In this document: piece by piece, positions 18,983 to 26,604 of the stretch
How the letters are laid out: every line of letters starts with the position of its first letter
Position numbering within the stretch: position 1 is the first letter of the stretch
Source: Solirubrobacter taibaiensis
Lineage (GTDB): Bacteria; Actinomycetota; Thermoleophilia; Solirubrobacterales; Solirubrobacteraceae
Direction: 5' to 3'
Assembly: GCA_027587225.1 (NCBI GenBank)
Contig: JAPDDQ010000037.1
Span: 1-64,000, forward strand
Length of the DNA stretch: 64,000 nucleotides
The notes under the pieces: generated by a model
What the model saw: the letters and a program-made list of their open reading frames with translations, nothing else
Database searches by the model: none
What the model was told of the DNA's origin: nothing
Position numbers and translations under genes: made by a program

Positions 18983-20200
18983 GTGCTCGTGGCGTTTGTG
19001 GTCGCCCCGGCGACCGCAAGCGCGTGTAGTTGCATCGCGGCGCACCCGGCGACGAAGCTCGCCCAGTCCGACCGCGCGCTCGTCGGCGTCGTCGAGAGCC
19101 GCGCCCCGATCGCCGCGCCCTCAGGGATAAGCGCCGGTTGGGAGTACGTCGTACGCGTCGAACGCACGCTCAAGGGCGCGGCGGCCGACCGGGTCACGCT
19201 GCGCAGCGGGATGACGTCGTGCCAGCTCACCCTCGAGGTCGGCCAGCGGGTCGGCCTGACGCACGTGGGCGCCGATCAGGAGATCCACTCGTGCAGCTAC
19301 GTCGACCCCGACGAGCTGCTCGCGGCGAGCGCGCTGCCCGCGCCGAGCGGCACTCCCGAGTTGACCGCGGTCGTCGAGGGCGCCCCCGGCACCGACACCG
19401 TGCTGCTCGGCGCGCGCGGTCAGGTGGCGGGATACGGCTTCCCGCGGGGCGAGGTGCTCGCCCAGGGCCGCTGCACGTCCGGCGGCGGCGTCACTGAGGC
19501 GGTGCGCGACGCTGACGGGAAGATCCTCGTCGGATCGACGGAGGTCCCGGTGCGCGACGTGCTCGCGGTGGGCTGCACCGAGAACGGTCGCCGCCAATGG
19601 GCGATCGGCCGTTCCGGCGCGGACACGGTCCTGCTGACCGTGCGCAACGGCCAGGTCGAGGAGCGGATGCGCCGCCGCGCGGACGCGGCCACGATCGCCG
19701 GCTCGCGGGCGTACTTCGTCCACGGCGGCGACCTCGTCCGGATCGTCCCGCTCACCGGCGGGAAGCTGCGCGCCGCGCGCATCGAGGGCAAGTTCGCGTC
19801 GATCGCCGGCAACGGCGACCGTGTCGCAGGGCACCTCCGCGACGGTCGCTCCGCGGTGCTCAACGTGCGCACGGGCAAGCTGGTCACGGGTCCGAAGGAA
19901 GGCCGGTTGACCTGGCTCGACGACAACCGGCTGCTCGGATCGGGCGCCGTCTATGACGCCCGTCTGCGCAAGCTGCGCGACGTCACGACGCGCGGCACCC
20001 TCGTCGGCGCCGTGGCCGGCGCGGCGTTCTTCGCCGACGGCGAGGTGCTCTACCGGCTCGCACCCGGGGCTCGTCGCGCCGTTCGCTTCGCCGAGTTGCC
20101 GGGCCGCGTGACGTCCGTTGATGCGGCTCCTACCTCACGCGCACTTAAATCTGCTTGGCACTCGTGTGACGAGAGTGCCAAGACCCCCTTGACGACCTGA
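18983..20200 (+). CDS. Secreted protein with TIMP/netrin-like N-terminal CxC domain
   Basis: About 405 residues. The signal peptide ends ATASA and the mature protein starts CSCIAAHPATKLAQSDRALV. A Cys-x-Cys at the very N-terminus, with later cysteines in TSCQL and HSCSY, matches the bacterial TIMP/netrin-like (OB-fold) group. The rest (about 130-400) looks like repeated beta strands, perhaps a propeller. The start is unclear: no ATG or TTG lies after the ASCH stop, the GTG at 18983 gives a signal peptide without positive charges, and upstream ATC codons at 18962 or 18965 would restore the Arg. The last 15 codons run through a CIRCE operator and the groE -35 box. Confidence 0.7.
   Translation: MLVAFVVAPATASACSCIAAHPATKLAQSDRALVGVVESRAPIAAPSGISAGWEYVVRVERTLKGAAADRVTLRSGMTSCQLTLEVGQRVGLTHVGADQEIHSCSYVDPDELLAASALPAPSGTPELTAVVEGAPGTDTVLLGARGQVAGYGFPRGEVLAQGRCTSGGGVTEAVRDADGKILVGSTEVPVRDVLAVGCTENGRRQWAIGRSGADTVLLTVRNGQVEERMRRRADAATIAGSRAYFVHGGDLVRIVPLTGGKLRAARIEGKFASIAGNGDRVAGHLRDGRSAVLNVRTGKLVTGPKEGRLTWLDDNRLLGSGAVYDARLRKLRDVTTRGTLVGAVAGAAFFADGEVLYRLAPGARRAVRFAELPGRVTSVDAAPTSRALKSAWHSCDESAKTPLTT
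20155..20181 (+). promoter_or_regulatory. CIRCE operator 1 of groESL
   Basis: TTGGCACTC, nine bases, GAGTGCCAA: a perfect 9-bp inverted repeat matching the HrcA-binding CIRCE consensus (TTAGCACTC-N9-GAGTGCTAA) except for the symmetric A-to-G/T-to-C change at position 3. It lies just upstream of the -35 box and inside the 3' end of the secreted-protein gene. Confidence 0.95.
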
Positions 20201-20216
20201 ACTTTCGTCGTATCAT
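20189..20216 (+). promoter_or_regulatory. groESL promoter (-35 TTGACG, -10 TATCAT)
   Basis: TTGACG at 20189-20194 and TATCAT at 20211-20216 with a 16-bp spacer, close to the housekeeping consensus. Transcription should start near 20223. The two CIRCE operators flank it, so HrcA would block both polymerase binding and early elongation. Confidence 0.85.
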
Positions 20217-20225
20217 GCACCTCCG

Positions 20226-20252
20226 CTGGCACTCGTGTACCGAGAGTGCCAA
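20226..20252 (+). promoter_or_regulatory. CIRCE operator 2 of groESL
   Basis: CTGGCACTC, nine bases, GAGTGCCAA, eight of nine pairs matching. It lies a few bases after the predicted transcription start, so it would also form a hairpin at the 5' end of the mRNA. Same core as operator 1. Confidence 0.95.
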
Positions 20253-20292
20253 CCGAGATTTCGCAGGTTCGATCTGAGTGGAGGTCACTCAC

Positions 20293-20583
20293 ATGAAGCT
20301 CAAGCCGCTCGGCGATCGTCTGATCGTCAAGGCAGTCGAGGAGGAAGCGACCACGGCTTCCGGCATCGTTCTTCCCGACACGGCGAAGGAGAAGCCGCAG
20401 AAGGGCAAGGTCCTCGCTGTCGGTGACGGCAAGCTCGACGACAACGGTCAGCGCCAGCCGCTGGACGTCGTCGAAGGCGACGAAGTCCTCTACTCGAAGT
20501 ACGGCGGCACCGAGATCACCGTCGAGGGCGAGGATCTCCTCGTTCTCCGTGAGTCGGATGTCCTCGCCAAGGTCACTGGCTGA
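20293..20583 (+). CDS. groES: Co-chaperonin GroES
   Basis: A 96-residue heptameric lid of the GroEL chamber. [13 protein letters not shown], the mobile loop [20 protein letters not shown] (about 20-39) with the hydrophobic IVL tripeptide, then [10 protein letters not shown] and [13 protein letters not shown] are all canonical. The ATG at 20293 has GGAGG nine bases upstream; the in-frame ATG-like start at 20278 would add five residues and is not needed. Expression should be heat-inducible through HrcA. Confidence 0.98.
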   Translation: MKLKPLGDRLIVKAVEEEATTASGIVLPDTAKEKPQKGKVLAVGDGKLDDNGQRQPLDVVEGDEVLYSKYGGTEITVEGEDLLVLRESDVLAKVTG

Positions 20584-20607
20584 CCCCCTAAGGAGATTTA
20601 GAGACTC

Positions 20608-22242
20608 ATGGCTCACAAGGAACTGAAGTACGACGTCGAGGCCCGCAAGGCCCTCGAGCTCGGCGTGGACGCCGTGGCCAACGCCGTCAAGGTCACGCTC
20701 GGCCCGCGCGGCCGCTACGTCGTCCTGGACAAGAAGTTCGGTGCTCCCACGATCACGAACGACGGTGTGACCATCGCTCGTGAGATCGAGGTCGAGGACG
20801 TCTTCCAGAACCAGGGCGCCCAGCTCGTCCGCGAGGTCGCCACGGCGACCAACGATGTTGCCGGCGACGGCACCACGACCGCGACGGTACTCGCCCAGTC
20901 GATCGTCCGCACCGGCCTGAAGAACGTGGCCGCCGGCGCGAACCCGCTGTCCCTCAAGAAGGGCATCGAGATCGCCGTCGAGCAGGTCGTCGAGCACATC
21001 CGCTCGCAGGCCAAGGAGATCTCCGGCAAGGACCAGATCGCTCGCGTCGCGACGATCTCGGCCGGCGACGAGGAGATCGGCGACGTCATCGCCGACGCCA
21101 TCGACAAGGTCGGCAAGGACGGCGTCGTCAACGTCGAAGAGGGTCAGACCTTCGGCATGGACCTCGAGTTCACCGAGGGCATGCAGTTCGACAAGGGCTA
21201 CATCTCGCCCTACATGGCGACCGACCAGGAGCGCATGGAGGCGGTCCTCGAGGACCCCTACATCCTGATCGCCAACCAGAAGATCGGCTCCGTCCGGGAC
21301 ATCCTGCCCGTCCTGGAGCAGGTCATTCAGTCCGGCCGCCCGCTGCTGATCATCGCCGAGGACGTCGAGGGCGAGGCTCTGGCCACGCTCATCGTAAACA
21401 AGCTCCGCGGCACGTTCACGGGCGTCGCCGTCAAGGCCCCGGGCTTCGGCGATCGCCGTAAGCGCATGCTCGAGGACATCGCGATCCTCACCGGCGGCGA
21501 GGTCATCACGGAAGAGATGGGCCTCAAGCTCGAGAACACGCAGATCTCGCAGCTGGGTCGCGCCCGTCGCGTCGTTGTCGCCAAGGACAACACGACGATC
21601 GTGGACGGCGCCGGCGAGACCGACGCCATCAAGGGCCGCATCAACCAGATCAAGGGCGAGGTCGAGAACACCGACTCCGACTTCGATCGCGAGAAGCTGC
21701 AGGAGCGCCTCGCCAAGCTCTCCGGCGGCGTCGCGGTGGTCAAGGTCGGCGCGGCCACCGAGACCGAGATGAAGGAAAAGAAGCACCGTGTCGAGGACGC
21801 CCTCCAGGCGACCCGCGCGGCGCTCGAAGAGGGCATCGTCCCCGGCGGCGGCATCGCGCTGGTTGAGGCCGCTGCGGCCATCAACCTCGACGCGACCGGC
21901 ATCGACGACGAGAAGACCGGCATGCGCATCGTCCTGCGCTCGCTCGAGGAGCCGCTCCGTCAGATCTCGGAGAACGCCGGCTTCGAGGGTTCGGTCGTCG
22001 TGAACGAGGTCCGTCGCAGCGAGGCCGGCATCGGCCTCAACGCCGCGACCGGCGAGTACGTCGACCTCGTGGCCGCGGGCGTCATCGACCCGGCCATGGT
22101 CACGCGCTCCGCGCTGCAGAACGCGGCGTCGATCGCCAAGAACATCCTGACCACCGAGGCGATCGTCGCCGAGGTCCCGGACAAGGATGGCGGCGGTGGC
22201 GGCGGCATGCCCGACATGGGCGGCATGGGCGGCATGATGTAA
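20608..22242 (+). CDS. groL: Chaperonin GroEL
   Basis: A 544-residue 60-kDa chaperonin ring subunit that folds proteins with ATP. The ATP site is visible as [19 protein letters not shown] and [15 protein letters not shown] (with the catalytic Asp in the last). The apical substrate site and the C-terminal Gly-Gly-Met tail ([14 protein letters not shown]) are intact. An AAGGAG ribosome site precedes the ATG. The Gly/Met-rich tail, not a His-rich one, marks it as the housekeeping groESL-linked copy. Confidence 0.98.
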   Translation: MAHKELKYDVEARKALELGVDAVANAVKVTLGPRGRYVVLDKKFGAPTITNDGVTIAREIEVEDVFQNQGAQLVREVATATNDVAGDGTTTATVLAQSIVRTGLKNVAAGANPLSLKKGIEIAVEQVVEHIRSQAKEISGKDQIARVATISAGDEEIGDVIADAIDKVGKDGVVNVEEGQTFGMDLEFTEGMQFDKGYISPYMATDQERMEAVLEDPYILIANQKIGSVRDILPVLEQVIQSGRPLLIIAEDVEGEALATLIVNKLRGTFTGVAVKAPGFGDRRKRMLEDIAILTGGEVITEEMGLKLENTQISQLGRARRVVVAKDNTTIVDGAGETDAIKGRINQIKGEVENTDSDFDREKLQERLAKLSGGVAVVKVGAATETEMKEKKHRVEDALQATRAALEEGIVPGGGIALVEAAAAINLDATGIDDEKTGMRIVLRSLEEPLRQISENAGFEGSVVVNEVRRSEAGIGLNAATGEYVDLVAAGVIDPAMVTRSALQNAASIAKNILTTEAIVAEVPDKDGGGGGGMPDMGGMGGMM

Positions 22243-22268
22243 ACCAGCCTCACGGCTGGCAGTTCCTT

Positions 22269-22298
22269 CGGGGCCCCGCTTGGGGCCCCGTCGTGTTT
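22269..22298 (+). terminator. Rho-independent terminator of groESL
   Basis: CGGGGCCCC, loop GCTT, GGGGCCCCG (22269-22290): nine perfect pairs followed by TCGTGTTT. A smaller hairpin, CCAGCC-TCAC-GGCTGG, lies just after the groL stop. The weak T run is usual in GC-rich genomes. Confidence 0.85.
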
Positions 22299-22511
22299 AA
22301 CGGCGAGCACGCTGATTGCGGGTGAGGCGGGTGCCCCGCACTGCGTGAACGCCTTGGCGTTCACGTCTTGCCACGCCGAAGGGACGGTCCACGTTGCCGC
22401 TCGCTTTTGCCGGGGGTGATGAACAAACCGGTCCTGTCAGGACCTGATCGTGCACAACCCCCGCCGAGCAGGCGCCCCGGCCCGACGGTGTGCTCCCGCC
22501 GTTGACGTTCA
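22299..22511. repeat. Dispersed palindromic intergenic repeat, short copy
   Basis: A non-coding element filling the gap between the groL terminator and the stop of the convergent small gene. Two blocks recur in the long copy near 50.5 kb: 22311-22367 (56 of 57 bases identical to 50413-50469) and 22421-22484 (63 of 64 identical to 50587-50650). It holds the hairpin GTGAACGCC-TT-GGCGTTCAC (22345-22364) and the palindrome GGTCCTG-T-CAGGACC (22430-22444), whose central base differs from the other copy while the stem is unchanged. Its ends are also partly complementary (AACGGCGAGCAC at the start, GTGCTCCCGCCGTT near the end). The open frames across it are not shared as genes. Confidence 0.9.
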
Positions 22512-22721
22512 GCGCGAAGTGAGGTGCCAGCCGCCGCACACGGTGCACTGGTACGGCTTGGTGGCCGCGGCCCGACCCGGCGCCGCGTTCATCAACGCGA
22601 TCGAGCGCGCTTCCGCCTCGCTCGCGTAGCGCTCCTTGGTCTCACACGAGGCGCGGACCGCGCGGGATGGCTGGAAGACCACCGGCGGGGCACCCGGAGC
22701 GCGGCGGTTGCGACGCGGCAC
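22509..22721 (-). CDS. Small protein with a C-x2-C motif near the C-terminus
   Basis: A 70-residue basic protein. The N-terminal 20 residues are Arg/Pro-rich; then comes a helix (KERYASEAEARSIALMNAA) and the ending KPYQCTVCGGWHLTSR, where Cys-x2-Cys plus His suggests a zinc-ribbon half or metal site. Short proteins ending in a CxxCGGWHLT motif are common in actinobacteria and phages, but their function is not known to me. Its stop is the last base pair triplet of the palindromic repeat. It starts 4 bases before the end of hmuV on the same strand and may share its transcript. Confidence 0.7.
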   Translation of the reverse strand: MPRRNRRAPGAPPVVFQPSRAVRASCETKERYASEAEARSIALMNAAPGRAAATKPYQCTVCGGWHLTSR

Positions 22722-22724
22722 GAT

Positions 22725-23498
22725 TCACCGCCCGAGCCAGTTCACGTGCAGGGCGCCGCGGTCGTCCAGGGACGCGTCGACGCGCCAGACGTCTTTCAGG
22801 CGCTCGGGCGTGAGCACGTCCTCGGGCTTGCCGGTGGCTGCGGTTCGGCCGTCGGCCATGACGACCACGGTATCGGCGATCGCCGCGGCGAGGGCGAGGT
22901 CGTGGACGACGAGGATCACGGACAGGCCGTCGTCGGCGAGCCGGCGCAGCAGGCGGGCCACGACGGCGGTGGCGCCGAGGTCCAGGTGCGAGGTGGGCTC
23001 GTCGGCGATCAGGACCGGGGCTTCTTGGGCGAGGCCCACCGCGATCTGGACGCGCTGGAGCTCACCGCCGGACAGCGTGGTGAGGCGGCGCTCGGCGAAC
23101 TCCAGGGTGCCGGTGCGCTCGAGCGCGTGCTCGACGGCCTCGCGGTCGTAGCGGGTCGGGCGCGCGAAGGCCTTGATGTGCGGGGAGCGCCCGAGCTCGA
23201 CGGCCTCGCGCACGGTGACGCCCGCGGGCACGGGCGCGCGCTGGGGAACGAAGGCGCGCAGGCGCGCGATCTTGCGGCCCTTGAGCTCACCCAAAGGCGT
23301 ACCGCTCCAGCGGACGTCGCCCTGCTCCATCGGCTGCAGCCCCGAGATCGCCCGCGACAGCGTCGACTTGCCGGCCCCGTTGGGCCCGACGACCGCGAGC
23401 AACTCGCCTGCGTGGACGCTCACCGAGGCGCCGTGGAGGATCGGGGTGTCGCCGATCTTCACGTGCACGTCGCGCGCGACCAGCCGCGCCTCGCTCAT
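22725..23498 (-). CDS. hmuV: Heme/iron ABC transporter ATP-binding protein
   Basis: The 257-residue ATPase of a FecCDE/HmuUV-type importer. Walker A is GPNGAGKST (about 40-48), the ABC signature LSGGELQR, Walker B VLIADEPTSHLD and the switch His in VVHDLALA. The closest architecture is the iron-siderophore/heme/B12 class. The true start is the ATG at 23498 (MSEARLVARDVHVK); the frame runs on upstream only as a shadow of the permease. The overlap with the permease stop is 4 bases. The heme assignment rests on the neighbouring HtaA-like and HugZ-like genes. Confidence 0.9.
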   Translation of the reverse strand: MSEARLVARDVHVKIGDTPILHGASVSVHAGELLAVVGPNGAGKSTLSRAISGLQPMEQGDVRWSGTPLGELKGRKIARLRAFVPQRAPVPAGVTVREAVELGRSPHIKAFARPTRYDREAVEHALERTGTLEFAERRLTTLSGGELQRVQIAVGLAQEAPVLIADEPTSHLDLGATAVVARLLRRLADDGLSVILVVHDLALAAAIADTVVVMADGRTAATGKPEDVLTPERLKDVWRVDASLDDRGALHVNWLGR

Positions 23499-24481
23499 AC
23501 CGCTTCTTTCAAGAGCCACAGGAACAGCGGGACGCCGATCACGACCATCAGCGGCCCGACCGGCAGCTCGATCGGCGCGAGCACCACGCGCGCCAACGTG
23601 TCGGCGGCGAGCAGGAGCGCCGCGCCGCACAGCGCGCTGGCGGGAATCACGAAGCGATGCGACGCGGTGCCGCCCGCGAGCCGCACGAGGTGCGGGATCA
23701 CGAGCCCGAGGAACCCGAGCAGGCCGGCGATCGCGGCCGCGGAGGACGCGAGCAGCGCCGCGGCGCTGGCCGCGCACAAGCGGACGAGCCGCGGGCGCCC
23801 GCCCAGGGAGGCCGCCACGTCGTCACCCAGCGCGAGCCGGTCCAGCGGCCGCGCGAGGAACACCGCCATCACGAACCCGACGGAGAAGTACGGCCAGACG
23901 ACGCTCAGCGAGGCCCAGCCATCGGACGACAGACCGCCCGCGAGCCAGAAGATCGCCGACTGCACGCGGTCGCTGTAGGCGACCATCAGCGACGTGGTGG
24001 CCGCGCCGAACAGCGCGGTGATGGCGATCCCGGCGAGGATCACGCGGCTGATCGACCCCGCGTGCGCGCCCGACCAGCCGATCGCGAACACGATCGCCGC
24101 CGCGGTGATCCCGAAGACGAGCGCGCCCACCGGCAACAGCGCGATCGCGCTCGGCCACACGAGCAGCGTGAGCATCGCGCCGAAGCCCGCGCCGCCGGTC
24201 ACGCCGATCACGTCCGGTGAGGCGAGCGGGTTGGCCAGCGCACCCTGCAGCAGCGCGCCCGCCACGCCCAAGGCCGCCCCGACGATGATCGCCGAGACGG
24301 TCCGCGGGAGCCGCAACTCGACGATGATCTGCCGCAGCGGGCCTTCTTCGGCCTGGCCGGTCAGCGCGTCCCAGATGTTCGCCAGCGGCACGTGCACCGC
24401 GCCGAACGCCATCGAGGCCGCGCAAGCGGCCAAGAGGGCGACGGTGGCGGTGACGACGACGGACGAGCGCCGAACGGTCAA
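23495..24481 (-). CDS. hmuU: Heme/iron ABC transporter permease (FecCD family)
   Basis: A 328-residue permease with about ten hydrophobic segments. It contains LRLPRTVSAIIVGAALGVAGA, GVTGGAGFGA, and the coupling region GLLGFLGLVIPHLVRL, which contacts the ATPase, all characteristic of FecCD/BtuC-type importers. A homodimer is the usual form, since only one permease gene is present. The gene lies between the ATPase and the binding-protein gene (4 bases overlap downstream, 3-base gap upstream), in the order binding protein-permease-ATPase as in corynebacterial hmuTUV. Confidence 0.92.
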   Translation of the reverse strand: MTVRRSSVVVTATVALLAACAASMAFGAVHVPLANIWDALTGQAEEGPLRQIIVELRLPRTVSAIIVGAALGVAGALLQGALANPLASPDVIGVTGGAGFGAMLTLLVWPSAIALLPVGALVFGITAAAIVFAIGWSGAHAGSISRVILAGIAITALFGAATTSLMVAYSDRVQSAIFWLAGGLSSDGWASLSVVWPYFSVGFVMAVFLARPLDRLALGDDVAASLGGRPRLVRLCAASAAALLASSAAAIAGLLGFLGLVIPHLVRLAGGTASHRFVIPASALCGAALLLAADTLARVVLAPIELPVGPLMVVIGVPLFLWLLKEAV

Positions 24482-24484
24482 GGC

Positions 24485-25330
24485 CTAGTAGTTCTTCAAG
24501 AACTTGGCGCGGACGCTGCGGATCGTGGCGGCCACGCCGGGGTACGGCTGCAGCAGCTGGTTGCCCGTCGCGACGTACACGCGCTTGCTTTTCACGGCCC
24601 GGGTGTTGCGCCAGTTCGGGTTCGAGCGGTAGTACTCGGCGAGCCGCGGGATGTTGCCCGAGCTGCCGTGCGGGACGGCGATGATGATGTCCGGATTGCG
24701 CTGGACCACGATCTCATCAGAGATGCGAGCGATGCCGCTCGCGGACGTGAGCCCGTTCGTGAGCAGCTGGCCGCCGGCCTTGGCCACGATGTCGCCGCCC
24801 CACGAGTTGGCGAGCATCGCGTGGGGCGTGCGGCCGACGCCGAGGATGACGAGCACGCGCGGGCGGCGCTTGATGCCCCGCTGGGCGGCGCGGACGTCGT
24901 TCTCGATCTTGGTCGCGAGCGTGTTGGCGGCGCGGGTGCGGCCGAGGATCTTGCCGATCGCGCGGGTCTCGCGCCCGACGGCGGCGACGCTCGTCGGATC
25001 GGACTCGTAGACCGTCATCCCGAGCCGGCGCATCGCGGGCGTGCCGCGCTGCCACGTCTTGCTCGAGAGCACGATGCTCGCGTTGTAGGTCGCGAGCTGC
25101 TCCATGTTGGGACCCAGTGGATGGGAGAGCGGGATGACCGGCACGTTGCGCAGGGACGCGAGGTACTGGTCGGTGCCGCCGAGGGTCTGCCCGACCACGA
25201 CGGGACGGACACCCAGGCGGGTGATGGTGGAAGCCGAAAAGGGAGTCAGCGCGGCGACGCGGGGAGCGGCCTGCGCGGGAGCGGCAAAGGCGAGGAGCGC
25301 CAGTAGGAGAGCGACAACGAGGCGGTTCAT
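24485..25330 (-). CDS. hmuT: Heme/iron ABC transporter substrate-binding protein
   Basis: A 281-residue exported binding protein of the helical-backbone (FecB/BtuF/HmuT) class. The signal peptide ends AQAAP; no lipobox Cys is present, unlike most actinobacterial HmuT, so its anchoring is unclear. Segments PRVAALTPFSASTITRLGVRP, LASLRNVPVIPL, ERNPDIIIAV-like (QRNPDIIIAV) and WRNTRAVKSKRVYV follow the two-lobed fold. The heme-axial His/Tyr pair cannot be placed with certainty. An iron-box-like operator sits upstream of the start, which suggests iron repression of the whole operon. Confidence 0.85.
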   Translation of the reverse strand: MNRLVVALLLALLAFAAPAQAAPRVAALTPFSASTITRLGVRPVVVGQTLGGTDQYLASLRNVPVIPLSHPLGPNMEQLATYNASIVLSSKTWQRGTPAMRRLGMTVYESDPTSVAAVGRETRAIGKILGRTRAANTLATKIENDVRAAQRGIKRRPRVLVILGVGRTPHAMLANSWGGDIVAKAGGQLLTNGLTSASGIARISDEIVVQRNPDIIIAVPHGSSGNIPRLAEYYRSNPNWRNTRAVKSKRVYVATGNQLLQPYPGVAATIRSVRAKFLKNY

Positions 25331-25338
25331 GCGGACAA

Positions 25339-25367
25339 TTAGGCTACCCTAAGTCGGTGTGTTAGGG
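25339..25367. promoter_or_regulatory. IdeR/DtxR iron-box-like operator between the divergent heme-uptake operons
   Basis: On the minus strand 25352-25339 reads TTAGGGTAGCCTAA, 13 of 14 bases of the left part of the IdeR/DtxR consensus (TTAGGTTAGSCTAACCTAA). A second half site gives a separate inverted repeat CCCTAA (25347-25352), nine bases, TTAGGG (25362-25367). The site lies 9-37 bases upstream of hmuT and 35-63 bases before the HtaA-like gene, so one repressor could control both directions. Confidence 0.6.
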
Positions 25368-25401
25368 TCCGTTTCCGTCCACCCAGGTCGGAATTGGACC
25401 C

Positions 25402-26604
25402 ATGTCATTGTCTCGTCTCGTTCTCGCTCTTGCGGTCGCGCTGCTCGCGGTCGTTCCCAGCGCCCACGCCACGCCCGCGCCTTCGCGCGCCACGCTCGAG
25501 CTCTCCGCCGCGGGGAAACGCGCGCTCAAGCCGCTCACGCTCTCGTCCGGGACCTTCACGGTCGGCAAGGCCACCGTGGCCTCGTCGGCACAGCTCGAGC
25601 TCGTCGGGTCGGTCCGCTTCAAGTCCGGTCGCCGGAGCGTCAGCGCCACCTCGCTCACGCTCACCGTCGGGCGCACCTCGTCGTACGTCTCCGCGCGGCT
25701 GAGCCGGAAGACCGTCCGCCTGTTCACGGTCACGCCGACCCGCCCGGCCCAGCTGGATCCGGCACTCAGCACCGTGACGCTCACCCGTGCGCGGATCGCG
25801 CTGACCACGCCGGCGGCCACGGCACTGCGCAGCGCCTTGAAGCTCAAGCGGACGCCGTCGACCAGGTCGCTCGGCGCGCTCAGCGTCGCGTACAAGCCCC
25901 CAGGCCACGAGCTCATCTCGCCGCCCGCGCCCGCGCCCACCCCCACCACCCCCGCCGCGACCGCCACGCCGGCGCCGACCGCGCCCCCCACCCCTGACAC
26001 CGGGACTTCGATCGACGTGCCCGCCGGGTCCTGCGACCCGGCTCGGCTGTCCGCGACGCCCGCGGGCAGCGTCGACTGGTTCGGCTGCGACCTCCCCGGC
26101 ACCCGTGACCTGCGCAGCTGGACGAAGTACGTCCTCACGCCGGCAGCCGGGTGCCCCTCGTCGGATTCCGGCACGATCGTCGCCTCCGATGGCGCCTCGC
26201 GCCTGATCGCGAACTCGGCCTACGACCACCGGCTGCAGGTCACGCAGATCCTCCCTGACCTCGACGGCAGCGTGACGCTCTACCTGTCGGGCACGATCAC
26301 GTACTCGATGCCCGCCCACGGCATCGACGAGCAGATCACGAACCTGGAGATCGACATCGACCCGGGCGGGCTCACCGGCACCATCCGCGCCGACGGCCGC
26401 AGCGCCGCGCGCAATGGTGTCCTCTGCGTCTCCTCACCCGAGCAGTACGCGGACGAGACCGTGATGAACCTGGAGCTGTCGACGACGGGCAACATCGTTC
26501 GGGCGCGCGCCACCGTCGCGGACCCGATCGGCCGGCTCGGCGGCGGCGAGTACCCGGCTGGACAGCCGTGGGGCACGTTCACTTTCGTGGATCCCACGCG
26601 ATGA
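25402..26604 (+). CDS. Secreted HtaA-like protein 1
   Basis: A 400-residue exported protein (signal peptide ending PSAHA). The N-terminal beta domain spans about 24-170 (LELSAAGKRALKPLTLSSG, SLTLTVGRTSSYVSARLS). A Pro/Thr/Ala-rich linker follows (about 175-205). The C-terminal domain has GSVDWFG, RSWTKYV, then SGTITYSMPAHGIDEQITNLEIDI and GTIRADGR. The AHGID...L.I..dG..G.i pattern is shared with the next protein and resembles the heme-binding HtaA domain of corynebacteria. Two cysteine pairs (GSCDPAR and AAGCPS, later LCVSS) may form disulfides. Head of a three-gene run divergent from hmuTUV. Confidence 0.72.
   Translation: MSLSRLVLALAVALLAVVPSAHATPAPSRATLELSAAGKRALKPLTLSSGTFTVGKATVASSAQLELVGSVRFKSGRRSVSATSLTLTVGRTSSYVSARLSRKTVRLFTVTPTRPAQLDPALSTVTLTRARIALTTPAATALRSALKLKRTPSTRSLGALSVAYKPPGHELISPPAPAPTPTTPAATATPAPTAPPTPDTGTSIDVPAGSCDPARLSATPAGSVDWFGCDLPGTRDLRSWTKYVLTPAAGCPSSDSGTIVASDGASRLIANSAYDHRLQVTQILPDLDGSVTLYLSGTITYSMPAHGIDEQITNLEIDIDPGGLTGTIRADGRSAARNGVLCVSSPEQYADETVMNLELSTTGNIVRARATVADPIGRLGGGEYPAGQPWGTFTFVDPTR

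Noticed and set aside
22297-22548. Apparent proteins shared by both repeat copies (frames containing CSAGVVHDQVL)
   Set aside because: The shared residues come from the repeated DNA cores read in a frame; the frames start and stop at different places and have no ribosome sites. Treated as false genes over a non-coding repeat.
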